From: Pseudomonas sp. ERMR1:02 | Lineage (GTDB): Bacteria > Pseudomonadota > Gammaproteobacteria > Pseudomonadales > Pseudomonadaceae | DNA length: 64,000 nt | Direction of reading: 5' to 3' | Assembly: GCF_002277815.1 (NCBI RefSeq) | Contig: NZ_NKJI01000005.1 | Coordinates: forward strand, 186,001-250,000 | Part shown: positions 8,845 through 17,868 of the stretch, piece by piece | How the letters are laid out: the number at the start of each line of letters is the position of its first letter | Position numbering within the stretch: the first letter of the stretch is position 1 | The notes under the pieces: model-generated | What the model saw: only the letters and a program-made list of their open reading frames with translations | Told to the model about the DNA's origin: nothing | The model's database searches: none | Program-made: the position numbers and the translations under genes

Positions 8845-10171
8845 GTGCTGGTGAGTCTGTCCCCGGCATGGGGCTGAGGACTTCGCCGTCTTTTTCTGGC
8901 GGATATTCGGTCAAGTAAAGACTGTCGATATCGGTGTAGCGGATGGCAGTCGCCACTTGAGTACCGTCTTCGCGCAGTAGTCTGTAATCACTTTGCATCA
9001 GATAAACCGCCACGACTTTGTTTTTCGCGACACGTGTGATGATCTCCACGGGTGTCGAGGTTATCCAGTCGCTGTGTGATGTTTCGGTGTGCGTGAAATC
9101 CTTGCTCAGTCTCGCCGAGAACCTTATTGGGGATGACAGCAAAAGAAACAGATGCACCGGGTTTGACACGTAAAGCGGCCATTCGGATACGACCCTGATA
9201 GTAGTGACATCAGTGAACGCTTCCAGCAATTCAATCCTCTGGACTCGCGGTGCTTTCCATTTGAAGGTCTGGCCGACAATGCCGGTGTTATGGCCGTGCC
9301 CGGCGAGCACATAACGGTCCGATCTTTCCAGGCGGTAGAACGCTGATGTCCGGAATTGCTCAAGCGGTGTCAGGTCCGGGTCTTTGACCGCGAACCAGGG
9401 CAGTCGGACAGTTTGAGTGATCTTGACCATCTCTTCGGTTGCGGGCGTGTCGTAGCCGCAGAGGATTGGAGCCGCGGGAGGGGTATCGACCTGCAGAGGT
9501 ATCTGCATGCGCAATGAGTAAGCGGCGTCTTCTGCTGCAGGTCGGGTATGGCGGGTGACACCGACAAACGTACCCGGCGAAAAATAGAGCTCTCCAGCTG
9601 CTGCGCTTGGCGGCTCGATGGCCCAAGCACTGAAGTCCTGTTTGGCACCACTACCGCTGTCGCTCCAGATCCTGTTGCTGACGTTCGACGCGATCACCAA
9701 GTCTGCTCGCACGCAACGAACGGTGTTAGACGATGGCTTATCGCGTCCATTGGAGCACACCATCCCCAGTGCAACATAACCGGCGGGAGGAATCGGGCGC
9801 CATATCGTGCAGTCCGCGGCGGCACCCGAGCTTGAATCTCTCCAGACGCGTTCAAAGTCATCAGGCGCGCTGAGCGCTTTACCTTTCGAGGCATCTCCGT
9901 CCTCCGGGGCGCCTTCACAGACCACCGCTACAATGGTGTTTCCATTGATGTTGTCGTATCCGGGCGTGGCGAAATCGCCGAGTGGAAAATACCCCGGTAG
10001 TAAATCGGGGGCGGGGGTAGGGCGCCAAAAACTGCCAGACTTCGAATCAGAACCCCTGCTGTCCCAGATTCGGTGAAAATCAGTCGTAAAGTTGATTAAC
10101 AGATTACCGAACTTTATCGGTTCCCTTTGCCCTGCGGGCGATGTTTCGTTTTCACGGGTGTTCATATTCAA
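8825..10171 (-). CDS. Vps62-related protein with three N-terminal repeats
   Basis: A 448-residue protein without a signal peptide. The N-terminal half contains three repeats of about 50-75 residues, each opening with an aromatic-x-R-[IV]-W motif: FHRIWDSRGSDSKSGSFWRP (from residue 32), FERVWRDSSSGAAADCTIWR (from 106) and NRIWSDSGSGAKQDFSAW (from 166), each followed by a GY/GE-x-LG or F-x-PG turn. This is the pattern of the Vps62/DUF946 family, best known from fungi and plants. The C-terminal half (about 225-425) is rich in beta strands with alternating polar residues, such as 'VVAVYLMQSDYRLLREDGT', and resembles the stem-forming part of beta-pore-forming proteins; that reading is my inference. 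It ends in a Pro/Ser/Thr-rich tail. The gene is monocistronic and accessory-looking. Its function is unknown. Confidence 0.75.
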   Translation of the reverse strand: MNMNTRENETSPAGQREPIKFGNLLINFTTDFHRIWDSRGSDSKSGSFWRPTPAPDLLPGYFPLGDFATPGYDNINGNTIVAVVCEGAPEDGDASKGKALSAPDDFERVWRDSSSGAAADCTIWRPIPPAGYVALGMVCSNGRDKPSSNTVRCVRADLVIASNVSNRIWSDSGSGAKQDFSAWAIEPPSAAAGELYFSPGTFVGVTRHTRPAAEDAAYSLRMQIPLQVDTPPAAPILCGYDTPATEEMVKITQTVRLPWFAVKDPDLTPLEQFRTSAFYRLERSDRYVLAGHGHNTGIVGQTFKWKAPRVQRIELLEAFTDVTTIRVVSEWPLYVSNPVHLFLLLSSPIRFSARLSKDFTHTETSHSDWITSTPVEIITRVAKNKVVAVYLMQSDYRLLREDGTQVATAIRYTDIDSLYLTEYPPEKDGEVLSPMPGTDSPAPTGNEP

Positions 10172-10294
10172 TCCTGATAGTTCAAAGGTGACTTTCGTAA
10201 GTCACGAATGGTTGAGTTCTTACTATCAGGAGTCGGGCGAGGCGTCTGGCGGTAACTATTTATAGTTTGTGGCAGTTATAGGTTTTGGAAGGGT

Positions 10295-11077
10295 TTATCT
10301 GTAGGTGCCGTCTTTGCCATGGGCGGCCGTTGCACGATTGCCACGCACGCTGATCATCTGGCGGATATCGATCCACTCAATCCCCTGGGTCTTGAGTTTC
10401 GGCAATTCCCGCTCCAGTACCGCCAATGTCTGTGGATAAGGATGACCGATCATCACCGCCGAACCCTGTTTGCGCGCCAGGTCAATCGCGGTCTGCAATT
10501 GGGTGTAGATCGCCACTTCGGTGCGTTCATCATCAAGAAACACATCCCGCGAAACACTTGCCAGATCGATCTTCTGCGCCTGTTGTGCCGCTACGGTTTG
10601 CGCGCTGGTGCGGCTGTCGACGAAAAACATGTGCCGTCGCTGCAGCTCACCCATCAACCATGCCATGGCGGCCGGTTGAGCGGTCATGCGACTACCCATG
10701 TGGTTATTGATGCCAGCGGTATAGGGCACCATTTTGAAGGCGGCGTTGAGACGTTTTTCGAGCTCTTCGATGGGCAGTTCAGGATGCCAGGCGAACGGGC
10801 CGGTGGCGGGGTCCATGGGCATGTGCAGAATGACGGTTTTGCCGGCGCGATGGGCTTCGCGGGCGAATTCGGTAGCGTGTGGGGTATCGGGCATGATCGC
10901 CGTGGTAACAGGGCCGCGCAGAGCCAGCACGCGGCGATCCCGGGGCAGGTTCTGCCCCAGGTCATCAATGATCAGGCTCAGGTAGGCCTTGTGAGGCGTC
11001 GGCCTGACGGGTTCTGCGTGAGCAGTACCCGTCAGGCAGCACAACAGGACGAGGATGAAGCGCAGATCCATCCTCAA
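10295..11077 (-). CDS. Divergent polysaccharide deacetylase family protein (YibQ-like)
   Basis: A 260-residue periplasmic protein with a signal peptide ending near 'LTGTAHAEP'. The core 'YLSLIIDDLGQNLPRDRRVL' and 'VILHMPMDPATGPFAWHPEL' match the divergent polysaccharide deacetylase (YibQ) family, which keeps the NodB-like fold. 'AGINNHMGSRMTAQ' carries the conserved His. The substrate is not established. Its start codon overlaps the end of ctpA by four bases (11074-11077), so it is the last gene of the envC-ctpA-yibQ transcription unit. Confidence 0.87.
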   Translation of the reverse strand: MRMDLRFILVLLCCLTGTAHAEPVRPTPHKAYLSLIIDDLGQNLPRDRRVLALRGPVTTAIMPDTPHATEFAREAHRAGKTVILHMPMDPATGPFAWHPELPIEELEKRLNAAFKMVPYTAGINNHMGSRMTAQPAAMAWLMGELQRRHMFFVDSRTSAQTVAAQQAQKIDLASVSRDVFLDDERTEVAIYTQLQTAIDLARKQGSAVMIGHPYPQTLAVLERELPKLKTQGIEWIDIRQMISVRGNRATAAHGKDGTYR

Positions 11078-12393
11078 CGGCCGGAGGTGATGCTCAGCCC
11101 TTTAAGCAGGCTCAAGGCCTGGGCCAGTTGGTAATCGTCATCCTGTGGCATCGCTTTGGCTTTGCCGCCAGAACCTGTCGGTTTGTCGGCACCGCCGTTG
11201 CCATTGCCCAGGTGACCTTGCAGGTCGGCTTCCTTGAAGTAGTCGCCGTCCTGCTCGCTGGTGATCTTGGCCTTGCGTACTTCGATGTCCGGGACGATGC
11301 CTTGGGCCTGAATCGAGCGACCGTTCGGCGTGTAATACAGTGCCGTGGTGATTTTCAGCGCGCGTTCGTTGTTTAGCGGCAACACGGTTTGCACCGAGCC
11401 TTTGCCGAAACTGGTGGTGCCCATGACTACGGCGCGTTTCTGATCCTGCAAGGCGCCGGCGACAATTTCCGAAGCCGAAGCGCTGCCGCCGTTGATCAGT
11501 GCAACCATCGGCACGGCTTCGCTTTCGTCTTTGCCGGTGGCCGAGAAGCGCAGTTCGGAGTTGGCGATACGGCCCTTGGTGTAGACGATCAGGCCTTTGG
11601 TGATGAAGTGATCGACCACTTCCACCGCCGCTTGCAGCACACCGCCTGGGTTGTTGCGCAGGTCCAGGATGATGCCGTTGAGCTTCTTGCCGTTGTCCTT
11701 GCGCAGCTTGGCCAAGGCCTTGGAGACCTCTTCACCGGTCTTGACCTGGAACTGGGTGATGCGGATGTAGCCGTAGCCCGACTCCAGCAGCTGGCTCTTC
11801 ACGCTCTTCACTTGAATGATGGCGCGGGCCAGGGTCACGTCGAACGGTGTGCCGCCGTCGCGTACCAGGGTCAAGGTGATTTTCTGGCCGATCTTGCCGC
11901 GCATTTTGTCCACGGCTTCGGTCATGCTCTGGCCACGGGTCGGCTGGCCGTTGATCTTGACGATGAAATCGCCGGCCTGAATGCCAGCCTTCGAGGCTGG
12001 AGTGTCATCGATCGGCGACACCACCTTAATGAAGCCGTCTTCGGCGCCGACTTCGATGCCCAGGCCACCGAATTCGCCGCTGGTGCTTTCCTGCAATTCA
12101 GCGAAGTCTTCCGGGCCAAGGTAAGCGGAGTGCGGATCAAGGTTACTGAGCATGCCCTTGATGGCGTTTTCCAGCAGGGTCTTGTCGTCCACTGGCTCGA
12201 CATACGCGGCCTTGATCCGATCCATGACCTCGGCGAAGGTGCGCAACTCTTCCAGCGGCAATGGCGCCTTGGTGGTCGCAGCAGTGCCCACCGGTGCGAC
12301 CGCCGGGGCCGGTTGAGCGGCGAACGCCAACGGTGCGCCGATCACCAGGGCGATCGTCAGGGCCAGCGAGGTAAGGCGGGACAAATGCAGCAT
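11074..12393 (-). CDS. ctpA: Carboxyl-terminal processing protease (S41 family)
   Basis: A 439-residue S41 peptidase exported by a signal peptide ('LALTIALVIGAPLAFAAQ'). After an N-terminal helical region comes a PDZ domain ('FGGLGIEVGAEDGFIKVVS ... GIQAGDFIVKINGQPT'). The protease domain has the catalytic Ser in 'INGGSASASEIVAGALQD' and the general-base Lys in 'GTTSFGKGSVQTVLPL'. By comparison with P. aeruginosa CtpA it should degrade periplasmic cell-wall hydrolases. I moved the start to ATG 12393, preceded by AGGAGT; an upstream in-frame ATG lies inside envC. It is downstream of envC and coupled to the yibQ-like gene. Confidence 0.95.
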   Translation of the reverse strand: MLHLSRLTSLALTIALVIGAPLAFAAQPAPAVAPVGTAATTKAPLPLEELRTFAEVMDRIKAAYVEPVDDKTLLENAIKGMLSNLDPHSAYLGPEDFAELQESTSGEFGGLGIEVGAEDGFIKVVSPIDDTPASKAGIQAGDFIVKINGQPTRGQSMTEAVDKMRGKIGQKITLTLVRDGGTPFDVTLARAIIQVKSVKSQLLESGYGYIRITQFQVKTGEEVSKALAKLRKDNGKKLNGIILDLRNNPGGVLQAAVEVVDHFITKGLIVYTKGRIANSELRFSATGKDESEAVPMVALINGGSASASEIVAGALQDQKRAVVMGTTSFGKGSVQTVLPLNNERALKITTALYYTPNGRSIQAQGIVPDIEVRKAKITSEQDGDYFKEADLQGHLGNGNGGADKPTGSGGKAKAMPQDDDYQLAQALSLLKGLSITSGR

Positions 12394-12424
12394 GTCGAAC
12401 GAACTCCTGAATTGGATGGCGCGC

Positions 12425-13726
12425 TTATCCTTGCGCGCGACACCATTGTGCCGGATCACTCGGGTGACCCTGCTGACGAATCGCGAAATACAGCGCTGGC
12501 GTGTCCTGTCCGCCACTGTTACCGACAGTGGAGATGGACTCACCGGCTTTTACCACGTCACCCGCAGACTTGAGCAACGTCTGGTTGTGACCATAAAGAC
12601 TCAAAAAACCGTTGCCGTGATCGAGAATCACCAGCAACCCGGCGCCGCGCAACCAGTCGGCGAACACCACACGACCGCCATGCACCGCATGCACCGCGCT
12701 GCCGGCGGACGCGCCGATCATTACCCCATCCCACTTGGTCCGGGCATCGTCGCCACGGTTTTCACCGAAACGCGCTAACAGTCGACCGTCGACAGGCCAT
12801 GGAAGTTTTCCGCGGGTTGACGCAAACGGGCCGCCAAAGGTCTCGCCTGAACTGGAAACCAATGCGCCAGGTGTCGATTTAGCGGGTTTGCGTGGGGCAT
12901 CGTCACTGGCATCTGCCTGCGCCTGCGCCTGAGCCTCACGTAAACGCTTTTTTTCGGCTTCCTGCTGGGCAATCAGCGCTTTTTGTCGCGCTTCTTCTGC
13001 CTCACGGGCCTGGCGGGCCAGGGTTTCTTCAATGGTTTTAAGGACTTTAGACAGGTCTGCCTGATCCTGCTCGCGGGCTGCCAGTTTCTGGTCGCGAGCC
13101 TTCACGTCGTCATTGAGCTTGGTCAGGACTTGCTGGCGTTCCTGGCGGACTTTGTCGAGTTCGTCGCGCTGACTGTCGAGGCTGCTGTTCTGTACCAGCA
13201 ACTGGGCCTGTTGCCTGGCGATATCCTGCTCGACGTTGGCCAGCTGGCGCAGGGTTTCGTTGAAATTCTTCAGCTGCTCCAGGCGGGCCTGGCTCAGGTA
13301 ATCGTAATAGGTGAGGGTTCGGGCGAATTTCTCGGGATTCTGCTGGTTGAGCAGCAGCTTCAAGTATTCCTGGCGACCGTTCTGATAGGCCGCCCGGGCC
13401 TGAATGGCGATCAGTCGTTGCTGTTCAGTGCGCGCGCTCTGGAGTTTTTTTTTCTCCGCATCGAGTCGCTGTAACTCGGATTCACTCTTCTTCAGCTCTT
13501 TTTGCAGGGCTTCGACCTGCTTTTCGAGCTTGCCCATCTCGGTCTCGGTGCCCTTGAGGTCTTTCTGCACACCGGACTTCTCTTCCTGCAGCTTGCCCAG
13601 CAGTTTTTTCAGCTCGGCAATGTCCTGACGCGTGGCGTCCAACTGTTGTTGGGTTTGCGCGCGCTCGTCAGCAAAGGCCGGTTGGAGCAGGCAAGTCAGA
13701 GCAAGGGCTATCAGGACGCGAAGCAT
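12425..13726 (-). CDS. envC: Murein hydrolase activator EnvC
   Basis: A 433-residue periplasmic protein: signal peptide (MLRVLIALALTCLLQPAFA), a long coiled coil over about residues 20-260 (Gln/Glu/Lys/Leu heptads) and a C-terminal LytM/M23 domain (residues about 310-430, 'LLVILDHGNGFLSLYGHNQ'). In the first zinc-ligand region there is no clear His-x-x-x-Asp set, which fits the EnvC type of LytM domain that activates amidases rather than cutting peptidoglycan. I chose ATG 13726, where the signal peptide starts; the open frame continues upstream without a plausible start. It is followed after 31 bases by ctpA. Confidence 0.93.
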   Translation of the reverse strand: MLRVLIALALTCLLQPAFADERAQTQQQLDATRQDIAELKKLLGKLQEEKSGVQKDLKGTETEMGKLEKQVEALQKELKKSESELQRLDAEKKKLQSARTEQQRLIAIQARAAYQNGRQEYLKLLLNQQNPEKFARTLTYYDYLSQARLEQLKNFNETLRQLANVEQDIARQQAQLLVQNSSLDSQRDELDKVRQERQQVLTKLNDDVKARDQKLAAREQDQADLSKVLKTIEETLARQAREAEEARQKALIAQQEAEKKRLREAQAQAQADASDDAPRKPAKSTPGALVSSSGETFGGPFASTRGKLPWPVDGRLLARFGENRGDDARTKWDGVMIGASAGSAVHAVHGGRVVFADWLRGAGLLVILDHGNGFLSLYGHNQTLLKSAGDVVKAGESISTVGNSGGQDTPALYFAIRQQGHPSDPAQWCRAQG

Positions 13727-13860
13727 AGAGGCGGGTGACACCAGGGAAAGGGACGGCCTAGTATGCCCGCCCCACGCTGCAAAAAAAACGCCCAATTGGG
13801 GCTGTGTGATAACTGGAGTAAGCGACAGGTCCGATTCCATTTGGAAAACTCCATAAACCA

Positions 13861-13952
13861 CTGTGGGAGCTGGCTTGCCAGCGATGGCGTCTGCACATTC
13901 AACATAGTCGTTGGCTGTCAGACTGCTATCGCTGGCAAGCCAGCTCCCACAG
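13861..13952. repeat. REP pair (REPIN)
   Basis: Inverted copies of the variant core GGAGCTGGCTTGCCAGCGA between envC and gpmI, separated by a spacer of about 45 bases. It lies directly downstream of gpmI in the direction of transcription. Confidence 0.9.
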
Positions 13953-13978
13953 GTTTTAGTGGTGTTTACAGAGACTGC

Positions 13979-15508
13979 TTACACCAGAATCGAGGTCCCG
14001 GTCATTTCCACAGGTTTTTCCAGGCCCAGCAGCTTCAGCATGGTCGGCGCCACGTCTGCCAATACCCCGCCTTCACGAACCTTGAGGTTACGCTTGCCGA
14101 CATAAATGAACGGAACGGGTTCGGTTGTGTGCGCGGTGTGGGCCTGGCCGGTGGATTCGTCGGCCATCTGCTCGACGTTGCCGTGGTCGGCGGTGATCAG
14201 CGCTTCGCCGCCGACTTTCTCCAGGGCATCGACGATGCGGCCGACGCACTTATCCAGGCACTCAACGGCTTTTACCGCCGCTTCGAACACACCACTGTGG
14301 CCCACCATGTCGCCGTTGGCGTAGTTGACGACGATCACGTCGTAACGCTGGTTTTCGATGGCGTCGACGATGCGGTCGGTCACTTCCGGCGCGCTCATCT
14401 CAGGCTGCAAGTCATAGGTAGCGACTTTCGGCGAAGGAATCAGAATGCGCTCTTCACCCGGGAACGGTTCTTCGCGGCCACCGGAAAAGAAGAAAGTCAC
14501 GTGGGCGTACTTCTCGGTTTCAGCGATACGCAGCTGGGTCTTGCCGTTTTTCGCCAGGTAGTCGCCCAGCACGTTTTCCAGGCTGCCGGCAGCGAAAGCC
14601 GATGGCGCGGGGATGCTGGCGGCGTATTGGGTCAGCATCACGAAGCCGGCCAGTTCAGGCTGACGGCTGCGTTCGAATTCCTTGAAATCGTCTTCGACGA
14701 ATACGCGGGTCAGCTCGCGGGCACGGTCGGCGCGGAAGTTCATGAACACCACAGCATCGCCGTCTTCGACTTTGACTGGTTCGCCGATGGAGGTGGCTTT
14801 GACGAATTCATCGCTCTCGCCACGTTCGTACGCAGCCTGCAGGCCTTCTTGAGCGCTGGCGGCGTTGAATTCGCCATTGCCGTCGACGATCAGATTGTAA
14901 GCCTGGGATACGCGGTCCCAGCGATTGTCACGGTCCATCGCATAGTAACGACCGATGATGCTGGCGATGCGACCTTTGCCCAGAGCCTGGAAGGTGGCGT
15001 CGAGCAACTCAATCGACGATTGCGCACTTTTCGGCGGCGTATCGCGGCCATCGAGGAAGGCGTGCAGGTAGATTTTTTCCGCGCCGCGTTTAGCGGCCAG
15101 TTCGGCCATGGCGACCAGGTGATCCTGGTGGCTGTGTACGCCGCCATCGGACAGCAGACCCATAAAGTGCACGGCCTTGCCGGCCGCGACGGCCTTATCC
15201 ACCGCAGCGCAAATGGTCGGGTTTTCGAAGAATTCGCCGTCGCGGATCGATTTGGTCACGCGAGTGAAGTCCTGGTACACCACGCGGCCGGCACCGAGGT
15301 TCATGTGGCCGACTTCGGAGTTGCCCATCTGGCCATCCGGCAGACCGACATCCATGCCGCTGCCGGAGATCAGGCCGTTCGGCACGGTGGCCCACAGACG
15401 GTCCAGTACGGGTTTATTCGCCGCAAAAATCGCGTTGGATTCAGGGCTCTCACTGTGACCGAAGCCGTCGAGAATGATCAGGACCAATGGTTTAGGCGTG
15501 GTAGTCAT
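13979..15508 (-). CDS. gpmI: 2,3-bisphosphoglycerate-independent phosphoglycerate mutase
   Basis: A 509-residue cofactor-independent phosphoglycerate mutase that interconverts 3- and 2-phosphoglycerate. It has the alkaline-phosphatase-like metal site: N-terminal '[12 protein letters not shown]', the phosphoserine region '[19 protein letters not shown]' (Ser nucleophile), '[18 protein letters not shown]', and the C-terminal metal cluster '[12 protein letters not shown]' and '[13 protein letters not shown]'. The start chosen is ATG 15508 (MTTTPKP), three codons inside another possible ATG. It has a length usual for the family and is divergent from the rhodanese gene. Confidence 0.97.
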   Translation of the reverse strand: MTTTPKPLVLIILDGFGHSESPESNAIFAANKPVLDRLWATVPNGLISGSGMDVGLPDGQMGNSEVGHMNLGAGRVVYQDFTRVTKSIRDGEFFENPTICAAVDKAVAAGKAVHFMGLLSDGGVHSHQDHLVAMAELAAKRGAEKIYLHAFLDGRDTPPKSAQSSIELLDATFQALGKGRIASIIGRYYAMDRDNRWDRVSQAYNLIVDGNGEFNAASAQEGLQAAYERGESDEFVKATSIGEPVKVEDGDAVVFMNFRADRARELTRVFVEDDFKEFERSRQPELAGFVMLTQYAASIPAPSAFAAGSLENVLGDYLAKNGKTQLRIAETEKYAHVTFFFSGGREEPFPGEERILIPSPKVATYDLQPEMSAPEVTDRIVDAIENQRYDVIVVNYANGDMVGHSGVFEAAVKAVECLDKCVGRIVDALEKVGGEALITADHGNVEQMADESTGQAHTAHTTEPVPFIYVGKRNLKVREGGVLADVAPTMLKLLGLEKPVEMTGTSILV

Positions 15509-15661
15509 GGAATCCACTCTGGCTTGAGTTAAAAAGGGGCGATGGAAAAGGGAGTGGCAGTTTAAAGCGAAGTTCCGGCCACGTCACCGCCGGACGGGGT
15601 TTGGCCCACCATGGGGGCTGTGTATACTGGCCGACATTTTAACGCCCTGGAACCTCCTTCG

Positions 15662-16075
15662 ATGGTTGATCACCTGATTCAATTCGCCACCAACCACTAC
15701 ATTCTCGTGGGTATCTTCGTTGTACTGGCGGCCCTGCTGTTGGCCTATCAGATGCAAGGCGGCGGCCGCAGCCTAAGCACCGGTGAACTGACCGGCCTGG
15801 TCAACAAGGACGCGGGCGTTGTGATCGACATTCGTTCGACCAAGGATTTTGCTGCCGGTCACATTGTTGGCGCAGTCAACATTCCTCAGGACAAACTGGC
15901 CGCCCGTATCGGCGAACTGGAAAAGCATAAGGCCAAGACCATCATCCTGGTCGACGCCCTGGGCCAGACTGCCGGCACCCATGCTCGTGAACTGATGAAG
16001 GCCGGCTTCACCGCCGCCAAGTTGTCCGGTGGTGTTTCCAGCTGGAAAGCCGACAATCTGCCACTGGTGAAGTGA
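15662..16075 (+). CDS. Membrane-anchored rhodanese-like protein lacking the active-site Cys
   Basis: A 137-residue protein with one N-terminal membrane segment ('YILVGIFVVLAALLLAYQM') and a rhodanese domain ('VVIDIRSTKDFAAGHIVGAV', 'LSGGVSSWKADNLP'), of the YibN type. In the loop that normally holds the catalytic Cys, the sequence is 'IILVDALGQTAG', with Asp 98 where Cys would be. No other Cys is present in the protein, so sulfurtransferase activity is unlikely. It starts the cluster rhodanese-grxC-secB and ends two bases before grxC. The start is ATG 15662, after an ACCTCC/TTCG context rather than a strong ribosome site. Confidence 0.9.
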   Translation: MVDHLIQFATNHYILVGIFVVLAALLLAYQMQGGGRSLSTGELTGLVNKDAGVVIDIRSTKDFAAGHIVGAVNIPQDKLAARIGELEKHKAKTIILVDALGQTAGTHARELMKAGFTAAKLSGGVSSWKADNLPLVK

Positions 16076-16076
16076 T

Positions 16077-16331
16077 ATGAACAACGTCGTCGTCTACTCC
16101 AGCGATTACTGCCCCTATTGCTCGCGAGCCAAGTACCTGCTCGAGAACAAAGGCGTGGCCTTCGAAGAGATCAAGGTCGATGGCAAGCCTCAGGTGCGCG
16201 CCGCCATGGCTCAGAAAGCCGGACGTACGTCCGTGCCGCAGATCTGGATCGGCAGCACCCACGTAGGTGGTTGTGATGATTTGTTTGCTCTGGAACGTGC
16301 CGGCAAGCTCGACGCAATGCTCAAGGCCTGA
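16077..16331 (+). CDS. grxC: Glutaredoxin 3
   Basis: An 84-residue glutaredoxin with the dithiol active site CPYC ('YSSDYCPYCSRAKYLLENKG') and the glutathione-binding 'SVPQIWIGSTHVGGCDDL' (cis-Pro and GG motif). It reduces disulfides and mixed glutathione disulfides in the cytoplasm. It lies between the rhodanese gene and secB, with a one-base gap to the former and 43 bases to secB. Confidence 0.96.
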   Translation: MNNVVVYSSDYCPYCSRAKYLLENKGVAFEEIKVDGKPQVRAAMAQKAGRTSVPQIWIGSTHVGGCDDLFALERAGKLDAMLKA

Positions 16332-16374
16332 ATTCCGTACCCTATAAAAGACCCAAGATCAGAAAGGATCTGAG

Positions 16375-16866
16375 ATGACTGACCAACAGAACACTGCAGC
16401 TAGCGAAGAAGAAACCGCACCGCAATTCTCCTTGCAGCGCATCTACGTACGTGACTTGTCCTTCGAAGCTCCGAAAAGCCCGGCGATCTTCCGCCAGCAG
16501 TGGGAACCGAGCGTGGGTCTGGATCTGAACACCCGCCAGAAGGCTCTGGAAAACGACTTCCACGAAGTCGTACTGACCCTGTCGGTTACCGTGAAGAACG
16601 GTGAGAACGGAGAAGTGGCGTTCATTGCAGAAGTGCAACAGGCCGGGATCTTCCTGATCAAGAACCTGGACGATGCATCGATGAGCCACACCCTGGGTGC
16701 GTTCTGCCCGAACATCCTGTTCCCGTACGCTCGTGAAACCCTGGACAGCCTGGTGACCCGTGGTTCGTTCCCGGCCCTGATGCTGGCTCCGGTGAACTTC
16801 GACGCGCTGTACGCACAAGAACTGCAGCGCATGCAGGCGGCTGGCGAGACTCCAACCGTTCAATAA
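16375..16866 (+). CDS. secB: Protein-export chaperone SecB
   Basis: A 163-residue acidic SecB subunit; the working form is a tetramer that holds preproteins unfolded and delivers them to SecA. Family features include '[19 protein letters not shown]' near the N-terminus, 'VEVQQAG'-like '[11 protein letters not shown]' and the C-terminal '[20 protein letters not shown]' plus '[12 protein letters not shown]'. GAAAGGATCTGAG precedes the ATG at 16375. It closes the rhodanese-grxC-secB cluster and is followed by a REP pair. Confidence 0.97.
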   Translation: MTDQQNTAASEEETAPQFSLQRIYVRDLSFEAPKSPAIFRQQWEPSVGLDLNTRQKALENDFHEVVLTLSVTVKNGENGEVAFIAEVQQAGIFLIKNLDDASMSHTLGAFCPNILFPYARETLDSLVTRGSFPALMLAPVNFDALYAQELQRMQAAGETPTVQ

Positions 16867-16881
16867 GCTGCGCTGCTGAAA

Positions 16882-16944
16882 ATCGCGGGCGAGCCCGCTC
16901 CCACAGGATTGTGCAAAACCTGTGGGAGCGGGCTTGCCCGCGAT
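16882..16944. repeat. REP pair (REPIN)
   Basis: Inverted copies of core GGAGCGGGCTTGCCCGCGA between the convergent secB and trmL genes, with a short spacer. It may act as a structured boundary between their transcripts. Confidence 0.88.
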
Positions 16945-16973
16945 TGTTTCTGTCAGGCGAAAAGTGTTTCGGA

Positions 16974-17429
16974 CTACTTGAAGCCGTTCTGCCGCCAGGC
17001 CTCGTAAACGGCTACCGCCACGGTGTTGGACAGGTTCAGGCTGCGACAGCCTTCACGCATCGGCAGGCGCAGGCGTTGTTCGTCGGGCAGGGCATCCAGC
17101 ACCTCGGCCGGCAAGCCACGGCTTTCCGGGCCGAACAGGAATGCATCGCCCTCGACGAAGCTGGCGTCGTGGAACGGCCGCGAGCCCTTGGTGGTGAAAG
17201 CGAACACCCGTGGGTGACCCAGGCTTTCCAGGCAGCTTGGGAGGTCCGCGTGGCGTTGCAGGGTGGCATACTCGTGGTAATCGAGGCCGGCCCGGCGCAG
17301 GCGCTTGTCGTCCATCTCGAAGCCCAGCGGTTCGATCAAATGCAGGTGGCAGCCACTGTTGGCGCACAGCCTGATAACGTTGCCGGTATTCGGCGGAATT
17401 TCTGGTTGGAAAAGGATGACGTGAAACAT
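16974..17429 (-). CDS. trmL: tRNA (cytidine(34)-2'-O)-methyltransferase TrmL
   Basis: A 151-residue minimal SPOUT methyltransferase that 2'-O-methylates the wobble base of tRNA-Leu isoacceptors. The trefoil-knot motifs are visible: 'FHVILFQPEIPPNTGNVIRL' (motif 1, with Asn), 'FLFGPESRGLP' (motif 2) and 'RSLNLSNTVAVAVYEAWRQ' (motif 3). The start is ATG 17429 (MFHVIL). A longer in-frame reading would run through the neighbouring divergent gene and is rejected. Its ATG and the candidate ATG of the plus-strand gene share the palindrome CATG at 17427-17430. Confidence 0.96.
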   Translation of the reverse strand: MFHVILFQPEIPPNTGNVIRLCANSGCHLHLIEPLGFEMDDKRLRRAGLDYHEYATLQRHADLPSCLESLGHPRVFAFTTKGSRPFHDASFVEGDAFLFGPESRGLPAEVLDALPDEQRLRLPMREGCRSLNLSNTVAVAVYEAWRQNGFK

Positions 17430-17868
17430 GCACGGCTCCGAAGGTAAAGATGAGCGGCATTCTACGCCGCAAGCCGACCCTCGTTCGAAACTATTCCTGC
17501 GAGTGATGGCTTCGCTGGCGATTGTCGGAGTGATGGTGGGGATGATGATCGGTCGCCTGACAACCCCCGACCCCAGCGAATTGCAGCAAGTCGAGGTGAC
17601 GAATGACGGGCTAGTGGTGTGGTTCAACAACGAGCCCAAGACCCATGGCGAGATCGTCGATGGCAGTATCGCGCTGTTGTTCGAAGCTCAAGGCAAGGCG
17701 CAAAAAGGTCAGCTCAAGCTCGACGGCAAGGACGTGAACTGGCGAACGCGTTTGAGTGATGGGGGGTTGTTGTTGACGCTGGTGGCAGCCCGGCCCCTGC
17801 AGGGCGATTGGGCTGGTAGCGAGGTCGATGACCGCTGGCGGCTGGAGATCCATCTCCGGGAGCAATAA
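17428..17868 (+). CDS. Small membrane-anchored protein of unknown function
   Basis: A protein of up to 146 residues that I do not recognise beyond being conserved next to ntrC in Pseudomonas. It has a short charged N-terminus, one hydrophobic segment ('VMASLAIVGVMVGMMIGRLT'), then about 95 residues predicted to be periplasmic and beta-rich ('VEVTNDGLVVWFNNEPKTHG', ending 'DDRWRLEIHLREQ'). The start is uncertain: ATG 17428 gives 146 residues and overlaps the trmL start on the other strand; GTG 17503 or ATG 17506 would give about 120 residues and start right at the hydrophobic segment. No catalytic motif is visible. Confidence 0.7.
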   Translation: MHGSEGKDERHSTPQADPRSKLFLRVMASLAIVGVMVGMMIGRLTTPDPSELQQVEVTNDGLVVWFNNEPKTHGEIVDGSIALLFEAQGKAQKGQLKLDGKDVNWRTRLSDGGLLLTLVAARPLQGDWAGSEVDDRWRLEIHLREQ

